NCBI RefSeq assembly: GCF_001417775.1
Contig: NZ_BBZJ01000028.1
Location: 124,001 to 188,000, forward strand
Direction of reading: 5' to 3'
Length of the DNA: 64,000 nucleotides
Source of the DNA: Streptomyces sp. TP-A0356
Lineage (GTDB): Bacteria; Actinomycetota; Actinomycetes; Streptomycetales; Streptomycetaceae
Below the pieces are notes generated by a model, which had not been told where the DNA came from, made no database searches, and saw only the letters and a program-made list of their open reading frames with translations. Below, one piece after another: positions 17,038 through 26,451 of this stretch; positions within the stretch are counted from its first letter, which is position 1, and every line of letters begins with the position of its first letter. The position numbers and the translations under genes are program-made.

Positions 17038-18186
17038 GTGCCTGCCAACCTTCCCCCTTCTCGGCTTCGCCCGAACGAGGGCGCCCCCGGCTCCCTCCTG
17101 CGCCGCGGCCTCGCCGTGGCCGTCGCACTGCCCCTGCTGACGCTCGCCGCCTGCGGCTACGGGTCCCAGGCCAAGGACGACACGTCCAACCAGAACGTCG
17201 CCGCCGGGTCCAAGAAGATCGACGGTCTTGACTCCGTGAAGATCGGCTACTTCGGCAACCTCACCCACGCGACCGCGCTCGTCGGCCGTGAACAGGGCAT
17301 CTTCCAGAAGGAGCTCGGCGCCACCAAGGCCCAGTACGCGACCTTCAACGCCGGCCCCTCCGAGATCGAGGCGCTCAACTCCGGCTCGATCGACATCGGC
17401 TGGATCGGCCCGTCCCCGGCGATCAACGGCTACACCAAGTCCGACGGCAAGAACCTGCGGATCGTCGCCGGTTCGGCGTCGGGCGGCGTGAAGCTGGTCG
17501 TCGACCCGAAGAAGGTCACGTCCCTCAAGGACGTCAAGGGCAAGAGGATCGCGACGCCTCAGCTCGGCAACACGCAGGACGTGGCGTTCCTCAACTGGAT
17601 CGCGGACCAGGGCTGGAAGGTCGACTCGCAGAGCGGCAAGGGTGACGTCACCGTCGTCCGCAGCGACAACAAGGTCACCCCGGACGCCTTCAGGACCGGT
17701 TCCGTCGACGGCGCCTGGGTGCCCGAGCCGACCGCCTCCAGGCTGGTCGCCGAGGGCGGCAAGGTGCTGCTGGACGAAGCGTCGCTGTGGCCGGACAAGA
17801 AGTTCGTGATCACGAACATCATCGTGTCGCAGAACTTCCTCAAGGCGCACCCGAAGGCTGTCGAGGCGGTGCTGAAGGCCTCGGTCGAGACCAACAAGTG
17901 GATCAACGCCAATTCCGACGCGGCGAAGGCCGCGGCGAACAAGCAGCTGGCGGCGGACTCCGGCAAGGCGCTGCCGGTGAAGGTCCTGGACCCGGCGTGG
18001 AAGTCGATCCAGCTCACCAACGACCCGCTGGCTTCCACCCTGAACACCGAGGCGCAGCACGCGGTCAAGGCGGGTCTGCTGAAGCAGCCCGACCTCAAGG
18101 GCATCTACGACCTCACGATCCTCAACAAGGTCCTCAAGGCAGCGGGCGAGAGCACGGTCGACGACGCCGGTCTCGGCGCCGGCTGA
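17038..18186 (+). CDS. Aliphatic sulfonate/taurine-type ABC transporter substrate-binding lipoprotein
   Basis: A 382-aa protein with a lipoprotein signal (LPLLTLAAC, Cys39 as lipidation site) and an SsuA/TauA-type NMT1-like binding domain. Marks are VKIGYFGNLTHATALVGREQGIF near the mature start, and GSIDIGWIGPSPAINGY. It should capture sulfonates, or another organosulfur or sulfate-ester ligand, outside the membrane. The GTG at 17038 has GAGAGGA about 9 bp before it. The gene follows cysN and precedes the ATPase and permease genes, which supports a sulfur substrate. Confidence 0.88.
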   Translation: MPANLPPSRLRPNEGAPGSLLRRGLAVAVALPLLTLAACGYGSQAKDDTSNQNVAAGSKKIDGLDSVKIGYFGNLTHATALVGREQGIFQKELGATKAQYATFNAGPSEIEALNSGSIDIGWIGPSPAINGYTKSDGKNLRIVAGSASGGVKLVVDPKKVTSLKDVKGKRIATPQLGNTQDVAFLNWIADQGWKVDSQSGKGDVTVVRSDNKVTPDAFRTGSVDGAWVPEPTASRLVAEGGKVLLDEASLWPDKKFVITNIIVSQNFLKAHPKAVEAVLKASVETNKWINANSDAAKAAANKQLAADSGKALPVKVLDPAWKSIQLTNDPLASTLNTEAQHAVKAGLLKQPDLKGIYDLTILNKVLKAAGESTVDDAGLGAG

Positions 18187-18221
18187 CCGAACCCACGACG
18201 AGTTCCCAGGAGGTGACGACC

Positions 18222-19001
18222 ATGGCCACGACCCTCGCCAAGGCCGACGAGTCGGTCCAGCACGCGGCTCGCCTTGAGCATGTCTCGAAGTCCTTCGCGG
18301 GACCGGGAGGGCAGCAGCTCGTCCTGGACGACATCAGCCTCGATGTCGCACCGGGCGAGTTCGTCACCCTCCTGGGGGCCTCGGGCTGCGGCAAGTCCAC
18401 ACTGCTGAACCTGGTGGCGGGCCTGGACAGGCCCAGCGCCGGCTCCATCACGACGGACGGCCGCCCGGCCCTCATGTTCCAGGAGCACGCCCTGTTCCCG
18501 TGGCTGACCGCGGGCAAGAACATCGAACTCGCCCTCAGGCTCCGGGGGCTTGCCAAGTCCGAGCGGCGCGGCAAGGCCGAGGAACTGCTCGAACTTGTCC
18601 GGCTGAAGGGCGCGTACGGCAAGCGCGTGCACGAGCTGTCCGGCGGTATGCGGCAGCGCGTGGCGCTGGCCCGGGCACTGGCGCAGGAGAGCAGCCTGCT
18701 GCTGATGGACGAGCCGTTCGCGGCTCTCGACGCCATCACCCGGGATGTGCTGCACGACGAGCTGACCCGGATCTGGCAGGAGACGGGGCTGTCCGTCCTG
18801 TTCGTCACGCACAACGTGCGCGAGGCGGTGCGGCTCGCGCAGCGCGTGGTCCTGCTGTCCTCACGCCCGGGTCGCGTGGCCCGTGAGTGGACGGTCGGCA
18901 TTCCGCAGCCGCGCCGCATCGAGGACGCGCCGGTGGCGGAACTGTCCATCGAGATCACCGAAGTACTGCGGGGGGAGATCCGGCGCCATGGCCAGCACTG
19001 A
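18222..19001 (+). CDS. ABC transporter ATP-binding protein, SsuB/TauB type
   Basis: A 259-aa ATPase with Walker A GASGCGKST (52-60), the signature LSGGMRQR, Walker B LLLMDEP and the switch histidine in VTHNVREA. It powers the importer formed with the permease that follows. The ribosome site AGGAGGTGA lies 5 bp before the ATG at 18222, one of the strongest in the window. The end overlaps the permease start by 14 bp. Confidence 0.92.
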   Translation: MATTLAKADESVQHAARLEHVSKSFAGPGGQQLVLDDISLDVAPGEFVTLLGASGCGKSTLLNLVAGLDRPSAGSITTDGRPALMFQEHALFPWLTAGKNIELALRLRGLAKSERRGKAEELLELVRLKGAYGKRVHELSGGMRQRVALARALAQESSLLLMDEPFAALDAITRDVLHDELTRIWQETGLSVLFVTHNVREAVRLAQRVVLLSSRPGRVAREWTVGIPQPRRIEDAPVAELSIEITEVLRGEIRRHGQH

Positions 19002-19872
19002 GACGAAGACGGCGCAGGACGCCGCAAGCGTAGAGGCGGGCCTCGACGCGCTGGAGGCAGCGGCCGTGCGCCGTCCGCCGTTCCGGCAGACATTGGTGAG
19101 CAAGATCCTGCCGCCCGTGATCGCGATCGCGGTGGTCCTCGTGGTCTGGCAGGGCCTGATATCGCTCAAGATCGTCACCGATCCCACCAAGCTGCCCGCG
19201 CCGTCCGCGGTGTGGCACGCGGTACGGGACGCGTGGCTGAGGGGCGAGTTGCTCGGCTACATCTGGACCAGCGTCTCGCGCGGTCTGCTGGGCTTCCTGT
19301 TCGCCCTGGGCATCGGGACCCCGCTGGGTCTGCTGGTGGCCCGGGTGCGGTTCGTGCGCGCGGCGCTGCACCCGATCCTGTCCGGACTGCAGTCGCTGCC
19401 GTCGGTGGCCTGGGTGCCGCCGGCCGTGATCTGGCTGGGTCTGAACAACTCGATGATGTACGCGGTGATCCTGCTCGGCGCGGTGCCGTCGATCGCCAAC
19501 GGGCTGGTTTCCGGGGTCGACCAGGTGCCGCCGCTGTTCCTGCGGGCGGGCCGGACGATGGGGGCGACGGGCCTGAAGGGCACCTGGCACATCGTGCTGC
19601 CGGCCGCGCTGCCCGGCTATGTCGCGGGCCTGAAGCAGGGCTGGGCGTTCGCGTGGCGCTCGCTGATGGCCGCGGAGATCATCGCGTCCTTCCCGGACCT
19701 CGGTGTCGGCCTCGGCCAGTTGCTGGAGAACGGCCGCAACGCCAGCGACATGGCCATGGTCTTCGAGGCCATCCTGCTCATCCTGATCGTCGGCATCGCC
19801 ATCGACCTGCTGATCTTCAGCCCGCTGGAGCGGTGGGTGCTGCGCAGCCGCGGTCTCCTCGTCAAGGGCTGA
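18988..19872 (+). CDS. ABC transporter permease, SsuC/TauC type
   Basis: A 294-aa membrane protein with about six transmembrane segments and the permease EAA loop region (AGRTMGATGLKGTWHIVLPAALPGY). It matches the SsuC/TauC/NitT permease family. GGGGGAG lies 10 bp before the ATG at 18988. It completes the three-part importer, whose likely cargo is a sulfonate given the neighbouring cys genes. Confidence 0.9.
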   Translation: MASTETKTAQDAASVEAGLDALEAAAVRRPPFRQTLVSKILPPVIAIAVVLVVWQGLISLKIVTDPTKLPAPSAVWHAVRDAWLRGELLGYIWTSVSRGLLGFLFALGIGTPLGLLVARVRFVRAALHPILSGLQSLPSVAWVPPAVIWLGLNNSMMYAVILLGAVPSIANGLVSGVDQVPPLFLRAGRTMGATGLKGTWHIVLPAALPGYVAGLKQGWAFAWRSLMAAEIIASFPDLGVGLGQLLENGRNASDMAMVFEAILLILIVGIAIDLLIFSPLERWVLRSRGLLVKG

Positions 19873-19878
19873 TGTCCC

Positions 19879-20628
19879 ATGCCCCAGAAGCCGGTTGACC
19901 CCGTCCTGCTCGTCATCGCCCACGGCAGCCGCGATCCGCGGCATGCCGCCACCGTCCACGCCCTCGTGCGGCGGGTGCGGTCGCTGCGGCCCGGGCCCCG
20001 GGTGGAGATCGGCTTCCTGGACTTCAACGTGCCGTCCGTGCACGGGGTGCTGGAGTCCCTGGCGGCGGAGGGAGTACGGGACGTGGTGGCCCTCCCCCTC
20101 CTGCTGACCCGGGCCTTCCACGCGAAGGCGGACATCCCGGCGGTCCTGCGCGAGGCGCCGCCACGGCTGCGGATCCGGCAGGCGGACGTGCTGGGCCCCT
20201 CACCGCTCCTGTGGGCCGCCCTGGAGCGGCGGTTGTACGAGGCGGGGCTGACCCCCGCCGACAAGTCCTCGACCGGGGTCGTGCTGGCCTCGGCGGGGTC
20301 CACGGACCCGGAGGCGATCGCAGTGATCGCTGATATCGCGCGGGAGTGGCGGCACACCGGTTGGTGCGCCGTGCGGCCTGCGTTCGCCTCCGCATCCCTT
20401 CCCCGCACCGAGGACGCGGTGCGCGAGTTGCGGGCGGCCGGCTGCGCCCGGGTGGCCGTGGCACCGTACGTGCTGGCTCCCGGCTTCCTGCCGGACCGCA
20501 TCGCGCGGGGCGCCGCCGAAGCGGACGTCCTGGCGGAGGTCCTGGGACCTGCGCCGGAGGTGGCGCGGGTCGTGGTGGAACGCTATGACCAGGCCCGGTT
20601 GCCGCTGCTCACGGCGCTCGGTGCGTGA
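19879..20628 (+). CDS. Sirohydrochlorin ferrochelatase (CbiX/SirB family)
   Basis: A 249-aa chelatase with two CbiX-like half domains. The first holds VIAHGSRDPRHA (His15) and LPLLLTRAFHAKADIP, whose histidine completes the metal site. The second, starting GVVLASAGSTDP, is more degenerate. It inserts iron (or cobalt) into sirohydrochlorin. It starts 6 bp after the permease gene, so it is likely co-transcribed with the whole sulfur locus and supplies the siroheme needed by the sulfite reductase. The next gene converges on it. Confidence 0.9.
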   Translation: MPQKPVDPVLLVIAHGSRDPRHAATVHALVRRVRSLRPGPRVEIGFLDFNVPSVHGVLESLAAEGVRDVVALPLLLTRAFHAKADIPAVLREAPPRLRIRQADVLGPSPLLWAALERRLYEAGLTPADKSSTGVVLASAGSTDPEAIAVIADIAREWRHTGWCAVRPAFASASLPRTEDAVRELRAAGCARVAVAPYVLAPGFLPDRIARGAAEADVLAEVLGPAPEVARVVVERYDQARLPLLTALGA

Positions 20629-20715
20629 CGGTCAGGCCGTGGTGCTCGCCGTCAGCCCCTTTCGCCCACCTGTCGGCTCATTCATCGGAGCAACGTTCCG
20701 CTGTCTGGCCATGAT

Positions 20716-21333
20716 TCAGTCGAAGGACAAGCCTCCCGTACGGGTCCGCTTGAGCTCGAAGAAGTCGGGGTGGCTGGCCAGGACCCGGAAGCTGTCGAAG
20801 AGTTCGGCCGCCTCGCCGCCGCGCGGGACGGCCCGCAGTACTGGACCGAACCACACCGTTCCATCGACATGGACGGTGGGCGTACCCACATAGCCGCCCG
20901 ACTCGGGCTCGACGCCGGCCTCGTGGCTGCGGCGCACCGCGTCGTCGTAGGACGGGTCGTGCGCGACAGCGGCGAGGTCGGCCGGGAGGCCGAGTTCGGC
21001 GAGCGACTCGGCGATCACGGCGTCGAAGTCCCCCGCCTTGCGCTCGTGGATCCGGGTGCCGAAGGCGGTGTAGAGGTCCCGGAGCACCTTCTCCCCGTGC
21101 CGCTCGCCAGCGGCCACCGCGACCCGCACCGGGCCGATCGACTTGTCGACCAACGTCCGGTACCACTGCGGGAGTTCGTTGCCGATGTTGTGCAGGTACA
21201 GGCTCATCGCGTGGAAGCGGAGGTCGAGCGGACGCGCGCGCTCGACCTCCAGCAGCCAGCGGGAGGTGATCCAGGCGAAGGGGCACGCCGGGTCGAAGTA
21301 GAAGTCGACCCGGATGGGAGAGGTGTTCGGCAT
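20716..21333 (-). CDS. Mycothiol-dependent nitroreductase Rv2466c-like, DsbA-fold protein
   Basis: A 205-aa DsbA-fold protein that tracks M. tuberculosis Rv2466c: VDFYFDPACPFAWITSRW, FHAMSLYLHN, GYVGTPTVHVDG and the end FFELKRTRTGGLSFD. Rv2466c is a mycoredoxin-like enzyme that reduces nitro compounds with mycothiol and has a CxxC site. Here the site is C-P-F-A, with only the first cysteine, so a monothiol mechanism or glutathione-transferase-like action is more likely. The ATG at 21333 matches the start of homology. It lies 55 bp after the DinB-like gene on the same strand. Confidence 0.85.
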   Translation of the reverse strand: MPNTSPIRVDFYFDPACPFAWITSRWLLEVERARPLDLRFHAMSLYLHNIGNELPQWYRTLVDKSIGPVRVAVAAGERHGEKVLRDLYTAFGTRIHERKAGDFDAVIAESLAELGLPADLAAVAHDPSYDDAVRRSHEAGVEPESGGYVGTPTVHVDGTVWFGPVLRAVPRGGEAAELFDSFRVLASHPDFFELKRTRTGGLSFD

Positions 21334-21388
21334 GCCGCCCACGCTAGTCACCGAATGGAACACGGTCTTGACCCAATCGGTGACTGTC

Positions 21389-21997
21389 TCAGTGCTCCAC
21401 TTCGCCTGCCGCGCCCTGCCGCGGATCACGTCCGCTCGCCGCCAGCGCCCGCTCGAACACAGGTGCGTCGTCCGGGACGGCGATCGGATCGGCGAAGCCG
21501 TCGTACTGGCGGTAGAGGTCGCCATGGGTCTCGACCACATCCAGGACCAGCCGGGCCGCGCCCTCCGAGATCCGGTACTCCTGGCCGGTGGCCGTCGCCA
21601 CGTCCCAGCCGTGGACGGCCATCTCCTTGACGATCACCCGCGCCAGCTCGTCGGCAGGCATCGTCGCCATGCCCAGGTCGACCTCGCCCTCCCAGACGGC
21701 GGGGTCGTCCCAGGCGGCCACGGCGCGGTCGAGCTGATCGGCGTACGCCTGCGCCCAGCCGGGGTCCGCGGTGAAGTCACGCGCGGTCAGCTCCTCGGAC
21801 AGCGGCTTGCGCAGGGCGCGGTGCTCCAGGCCGTGCGAGGTGTAGAGGACCCAGTGGTTCACCAGGGTGCGGACGTCCCAGGGGGGACAGTGGGTGGGTG
21901 CGGGCAGTCGCTCCGCCCTGACGCCACGGGCCACCCGGGCGGCTTCGGCGGCGCATTCGACCAGGTAGGGGTGCACGTTCTCGTACGGATCGCTCAT
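21389..21997 (-). CDS. TIGR03086-type DinB/mycothiol-maleylpyruvate-isomerase-like protein
   Basis: A 202-aa four-helix protein of the DinB superfamily. PTHCPPWDVRTLVNHWV gives the first metal histidine. The later EMAVHGWDVATATG gives the HGWD motif shared by TIGR03086 and mycothiol-dependent maleylpyruvate isomerase N-terminal domains. A mycothiol transferase role is typical of the group, with substrate unknown. It begins 9 bp downstream of the ketopantoate-reductase-like gene, so the two are probably co-transcribed. Confidence 0.83.
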   Translation of the reverse strand: MSDPYENVHPYLVECAAEAARVARGVRAERLPAPTHCPPWDVRTLVNHWVLYTSHGLEHRALRKPLSEELTARDFTADPGWAQAYADQLDRAVAAWDDPAVWEGEVDLGMATMPADELARVIVKEMAVHGWDVATATGQEYRISEGAARLVLDVVETHGDLYRQYDGFADPIAVPDDAPVFERALAASGRDPRQGAAGEVEH

Positions 21998-22006
21998 GCC
22001 TCAACG

Positions 22007-23065
22007 CTAGGAACGGCCGGGGGGATCCTCTTGAACAAACGCGACGGACCCCTCGGCGGCCGCCACCGCCTCGTCCGCGAGCCGCACCAGCTCCGCGACC
22101 GGCAGTGAGCCGGGCGCCCTTCCCTCCCGGGCGAACGCGTTGGCGAGCCGTTGCAGCAGCTCGTTCAGCGGGGTCGGTACGCCGTGCAGACGGCCCAGCA
22201 GGACGATCTCGCCGTTGAGGTAGTCGGCCTCGATCGTGCCCGTGCCACGGGTGAGGGACTGCCAGGAGGAACCGCCGCCGCGCTCGGCCCCGTCGAGGGG
22301 CACCAGACGGATCCTGCCGCCGCGGACCTCCTTCTGCTCCCGCTCGCTCGTGTACGGGATCCCGGCGGCCCCGAGCACCGCCTCGCCCTCGGCACGCACC
22401 CGTGCGTACAGCCGCCGCGCCTCGTCGTCGGCGATCGGTCCACTGACCGCCTCGACGGCGTTGGCGAGGTTGGCCAGCAGCTTGGCGTACTGCCAGCGCG
22501 CCACGTCCGGCACGACCGGCGCCTCGAACCGCGCCGTTGCCAGGTCGGCGGCGATCCGGCGGGCGGTCTCGTCGGTGCCGTGCGGATGGCGGCCGATGTG
22601 CAGGATGCCGGTGAGCGGGGTGCCGGCCGCGGAGACGACGCCCGGTTCGACGAACGTGGCGGGCAGCCACACACAGACGCCGTACACGCGGCGGAAGTGG
22701 CGCAGGGCGAGCCGCTGGCTCTCGACCCCGTTCTGCGCGCAGACCACCGGCAGCCGCTCGCCGGCCGTAGCGCCGCCCGCCACCGCCACCGGCCCCCAGG
22801 CCTCCAGCGCGGCCTCGCTGTCCTGTGTCTTGACGGCCAGCACGAGCACGTCGTCCCCGCGCAACGCGCCCAGTGCCTCCGGCCCGTCGACCACAGGCAG
22901 CCGGTGGGTGTGCTCGCCGTCCGGGGCGCGGAAGCGCAGTCCTCCCTCCCGCAGCGCCGCGTACTGCGCGCCCCGCGCGACCAGGACCACCTCGTGCCCC
23001 GCCCCGGCCAGCCGCGCGCCGATCGCACCGCCGACCGCCCCTGCTCCGATGATGATGTAGCGCAT
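22007..23065 (-). CDS. 2-dehydropantoate 2-reductase (ketopantoate reductase) family
   Basis: A 352-aa NAD(P)-dependent reductase with the N-terminal nucleotide motif GAGAVGGAIGARLAGAG. The ApbA/PanE C-terminal helical domain holds YAKLLANLANAVEA (catalytic Lys region) and LNGEIVLLGR. The family reduces 2-dehydropantoate to pantoate for CoA synthesis, though many actinobacterial paralogues act on other 2-keto compounds. Coupling with a mycothiol-type enzyme rather than pan genes leaves the substrate open. Confidence 0.85.
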   Translation of the reverse strand: MRYIIIGAGAVGGAIGARLAGAGHEVVLVARGAQYAALREGGLRFRAPDGEHTHRLPVVDGPEALGALRGDDVLVLAVKTQDSEAALEAWGPVAVAGGATAGERLPVVCAQNGVESQRLALRHFRRVYGVCVWLPATFVEPGVVSAAGTPLTGILHIGRHPHGTDETARRIAADLATARFEAPVVPDVARWQYAKLLANLANAVEAVSGPIADDEARRLYARVRAEGEAVLGAAGIPYTSEREQKEVRGGRIRLVPLDGAERGGGSSWQSLTRGTGTIEADYLNGEIVLLGRLHGVPTPLNELLQRLANAFAREGRAPGSLPVAELVRLADEAVAAAEGSVAFVQEDPPGRS

Positions 23066-23207
23066 GCCGACGAGCCTCGCACAGCCGCGGGCGACCGCAC
23101 CGGAGCGGGATCGCGGTCACCCGGATCGGCCCTGCTCCTGGGGGCGCGTGCCTCGGTGGATCACCAGGCCTCGTGGCTGAACGGCGTCCCCCGGTGGAAG
23201 GCCGCGC

Positions 23208-23756
23208 TCAGGCACCGGTCAGCTCCTCCAGTTTGACGACCGTGTTCCAGTTGCGGGTGGTGGCGATCACGCCCCCGCTCAGCCGGGGCCTGGAGAGGTG
23301 TTCGGCCAGCTTGGACCGGCCGAGTCCGTCGGGTGCGTAGAGGTAGAGCGCGCGGTCGCCCAGCCGGAACTCCTCCGGCAGGTAAGCGGCCGGGTCGATC
23401 TCCGCGAACCGCTCGGCGTCCACGGGCTTCGAGAAGTACGTGACGTGCAGCTGTCTGCCCTCCAGTTCACCGGCCGGGAACGGGCAGGCCTCGCGTACGG
23501 CCCTGAGATACGCGTGGTCACGAACGAGCACGTCGACGGGGAAGCCGACGTGCTTCTCGATCGCCTCGGACAGCTCCGCCGCCAAAGACTCCTCGTCGCC
23601 GTGGTCGGCCGTGAAGACCGCGTTGCCGCTCTGCAGATAGGTGGCCGCCCCGGTGTGGCCCAGCCCGGTCAGGAGCGTGCGCAGGTCTGCCATGGGCAGC
23701 TTCCTGCTGCCGCCCACGTTGATGCCGCGCAGCAGCGCCGCGTACGTCGTCGTCAT
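23208..23756 (-). CDS. DUF1697 protein
   Basis: A 182-aa protein with the family opening YAALLRGINVGGSRKLPMADLR and TYLQSGNAVF, which define DUF1697. Function is unknown throughout the family. The ATG at 23756 is placed by this conserved opening; the frame extends further upstream without conserved sequence. It is divergent from the MMPL transporter gene. Confidence 0.88.
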   Translation of the reverse strand: MTTTYAALLRGINVGGSRKLPMADLRTLLTGLGHTGAATYLQSGNAVFTADHGDEESLAAELSEAIEKHVGFPVDVLVRDHAYLRAVREACPFPAGELEGRQLHVTYFSKPVDAERFAEIDPAAYLPEEFRLGDRALYLYAPDGLGRSKLAEHLSRPRLSGGVIATTRNWNTVVKLEELTGA

Positions 23757-24036
23757 CCACACACCATAGAGCGGCCGCAGTGCCCGGTGGGGACCGCGGC
23801 CACGGCACGCAGACGGCATCCGGCGGCCGCGGACCCTGATCCCGGCCGCCGGGAACCCCGGTAGGTGTAAGGGGTCACGGTCCTCCCAGATGGTGAGGCG
23901 ATGGAGTCCGTGGGGATGAGCCGGACCGTTCGCGGTTCACCGACGAGCACGACGAGTCGCTCTTACGCCACGCCTACCTTCGAAGCGAACGGTGGCGGCA
24001 GGGGGCCGTCACCCGCACAAGAGGGGGCAGCCCGTC

Positions 24037-26310
24037 ATGGGGAATGGAGATACGCGGGTGCGGGGCATCGCCGCCCGGGCCGGCGGCTGGAGCGCCCGGC
24101 ACCGATGGGCTGCCGTCGGCGTCTGGGTGCTGTTCGTCGTCCTGGCCATGGCCATCGGCTCGGCGGCCGGCCGGGTCGACATCAAGAACAGCCAGGAGCT
24201 CAAGGGCGAGACCCGCACGGCCGCCAAGATCATCGAGGACGCCGGGATCAAGCAGCCGGCCGCCGAGACCGTCCTGATCCAGGCCAGGGACGGCCGCACC
24301 ACCGCCACGGACCCGCGGTTCCGCGCCGCCGTCACCGCGGTCGTACGGGCCGTCGAAGGCACCGGCCGGGTGACGGACGTGACCTCGCCGTACGACACCA
24401 GGACCATCTCCCGGGACGGTCACAGTGCCCTCGTGCAGTTCGCCATGCGCGGCGACGCCGACACCGCGGGCAGCCGTGTCGAGCCCGTCCTGAACGCCGT
24501 CGCCGGGGTCCAGAAGGAGCATGGGGAACTGCGGATCGAGGAGATCGGCGGCGCCAGCATGCAGAAGACGTTCTCCGACGCGTTCGGCGACGACTTCAAG
24601 CAGGCCGAGTACTCCGCGGTGCCGGTGGCGCTCGGCATCCTGCTGATCGCGTTCGGCGCGCTGGTCGCGGCACTGCTGCCGGTCGCGCTGGCGGTCACCG
24701 CGATCATGGCCACGATGGGTCTGATGGGCATCGTCAGCCATCTGCAGCCGATGAACGACACCGCCAACTCCGTGATGCTGCTGGTGGGTCTGGCCGTCGG
24801 CGTCGACTACTGCCTGTTCTATCTGCGGCGAGAACGCGAGGAGCGGGCGGCCGGGCAGGACCCGGGCACCGCGCTGCGCATCGCGGCCGCGACCAGCGGG
24901 CGTGCCGTCATCGTCTCGGGTGTCACCGTGTGCGTCGCGATGGCGGGCATGCTCTTCACCGGTCTCGCCACCTTCGAGGCGATGGGTCTGGCCTCGCTGA
25001 TGGTCGTGGCGGTCGCCATGGTCGGCTCGGTGACCGTGCTGCCCGCGCTGCTGTCGCTGCTGGGCGAGCGGGTCGAGAAGGGGCGCCTCCCGTTCCTGCA
25101 CCCGGACAAGAGGCGCGCGCGCAACGCCCGGCGCGGCCGTTCCGCGCAGGAGGGCAGTCGGCTGTGGGGTGCCGTCCTCGAGGTCGTCCTCGCCAAGCCC
25201 GCCGTCTCCCTGGTGGTGGCGGCCGGTGCCCTGCTGGCGGTCGCGGCACCCGCGCTGGGCATGAAGACCCAGAACCTCACCCTGGACCAGGAGTTCGGCG
25301 ACAAGCTGCCCATCGTGGCCACCTACAACCGGGTCAACAACGCCTTCCCCGGAGGCACCGAACCGGCCGCGGTCGTCGTCCGGGCGAAGGACATCAACGC
25401 CGCCGACGTGAAGGCCGCCCTCGCCGACTTCCGTACGCGGGCGATCAGTTCGGGCGCCTCGCGCGGACCCGTCGACATCAAGCTGCACGACGCGCAGAAC
25501 GTGGCCGTGATCTCCGTACCGCTGGTCGGCGGCTCCGACCTGGACAAGGCGGGCAAGAGCCTGGAACTGCTGCGCGACACGGTCCGGCCGGACACGCTCG
25601 GCAAGGTCGACGGCGTGCAGGCGCCGATCACCGGGCAGGTCGCGGGCTCGCACGACTTCAACGACCAGCTCGTCGGTTCGGTGGTCCCGGTCTTCGCCTT
25701 CGTCGTGGTCTTCGCCTTCCTGCTGATGCTCCTGTCGTTCCGGTCGCTGACCGTGGCGATCACCTCGATCGTGCTGAACCTGCTGTCGGTCGGCGCGGCC
25801 TACGGCATCCTGGTCGCCGTCTTCCAGCACGGCTGGGGCGCCTCGCTGGTGGGTGCCCAGGGTGTGGGGGCCATCATCAGCTGGCTGCCGCTGTTCCTGT
25901 TCGTCATCCTGTTCGGGCTCTCCATGGACTACCACGTGTTCGTGGTCTCCCGGATCCGTGAGGCGCGTCTGCGGGGCCGCTCGACGAAGGACGCGATCAC
26001 CCATGGTGTGGTGACCACGGCGGGCGTCGTCACCAGTGCCGCGGTCATCATGGTCGCCGTCTTCGCGATCTTCGGCACGCTGTCCATGCAGTCCATGAAG
26101 CAGATGGGCGTGGGCCTCGCCGCCGCGGTGCTCATCGACGCCACGGTCATCCGGGGCGTCCTGCTCCCGGCGGTGATGGCGCTGCTCGGCGAGCACAACT
26201 GGTACCTGCCGAAGTGGCTGCACCGCCTGCCCGACCTCACCCACGACGAGTCGGCCCCGGTGGCGACGCCTCCGCCGCCCGCGGTCGAGGCGGAGAGGGC
26301 CGGGGTCTGA
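24037..26310 (+). CDS. MMPL-family (RND) membrane transporter
   Basis: A 757-aa RND exporter with two copies of an extracellular domain followed by transmembrane bundles. An N-terminal helix (WAAVGVWVLFVVLAMAIGS) is followed by the first soluble domain to about residue 190 and a helix cluster including LLVGLAVGVDYCLFYLRRERE. The second cluster contains FGLSMDYHVFVVSRIRE. Those two VDY/MDY segments hold the Asp-Tyr proton-relay pairs of MmpL proteins. Lipids or small hydrophobic compounds are typical cargo. GAGGGGG lies before the ATG at 24037. A strong hairpin follows the stop. Confidence 0.92.
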   Translation: MGNGDTRVRGIAARAGGWSARHRWAAVGVWVLFVVLAMAIGSAAGRVDIKNSQELKGETRTAAKIIEDAGIKQPAAETVLIQARDGRTTATDPRFRAAVTAVVRAVEGTGRVTDVTSPYDTRTISRDGHSALVQFAMRGDADTAGSRVEPVLNAVAGVQKEHGELRIEEIGGASMQKTFSDAFGDDFKQAEYSAVPVALGILLIAFGALVAALLPVALAVTAIMATMGLMGIVSHLQPMNDTANSVMLLVGLAVGVDYCLFYLRREREERAAGQDPGTALRIAAATSGRAVIVSGVTVCVAMAGMLFTGLATFEAMGLASLMVVAVAMVGSVTVLPALLSLLGERVEKGRLPFLHPDKRRARNARRGRSAQEGSRLWGAVLEVVLAKPAVSLVVAAGALLAVAAPALGMKTQNLTLDQEFGDKLPIVATYNRVNNAFPGGTEPAAVVVRAKDINAADVKAALADFRTRAISSGASRGPVDIKLHDAQNVAVISVPLVGGSDLDKAGKSLELLRDTVRPDTLGKVDGVQAPITGQVAGSHDFNDQLVGSVVPVFAFVVVFAFLLMLLSFRSLTVAITSIVLNLLSVGAAYGILVAVFQHGWGASLVGAQGVGAIISWLPLFLFVILFGLSMDYHVFVVSRIREARLRGRSTKDAITHGVVTTAGVVTSAAVIMVAVFAIFGTLSMQSMKQMGVGLAAAVLIDATVIRGVLLPAVMALLGEHNWYLPKWLHRLPDLTHDESAPVATPPPPAVEAERAGV

Positions 26311-26330
26311 CCTTCCGCCGCGGAAGAGGC

Positions 26331-26359
26331 ACGGGGCCGGGGGCACACCCCGGCCCCGT
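26331..26359 (+). terminator. Terminator hairpin after the MMPL gene
   Basis: ACGGGGCCGGGG (26331-26342) pairs perfectly over 12 bp with CCCCGGCCCCGT (26348-26359) across a 5-nt loop, 20 bp after the stop. Confidence 0.8.
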
Positions 26360-26451
26360 CGCCGTGTCACACCGCCTACCTGCTCCGACCTGTGCGAATG
26401 CGACACTGTGCGGCGGACGGCAGCAACGCGTGAGCACACGGAGGCGCAACG

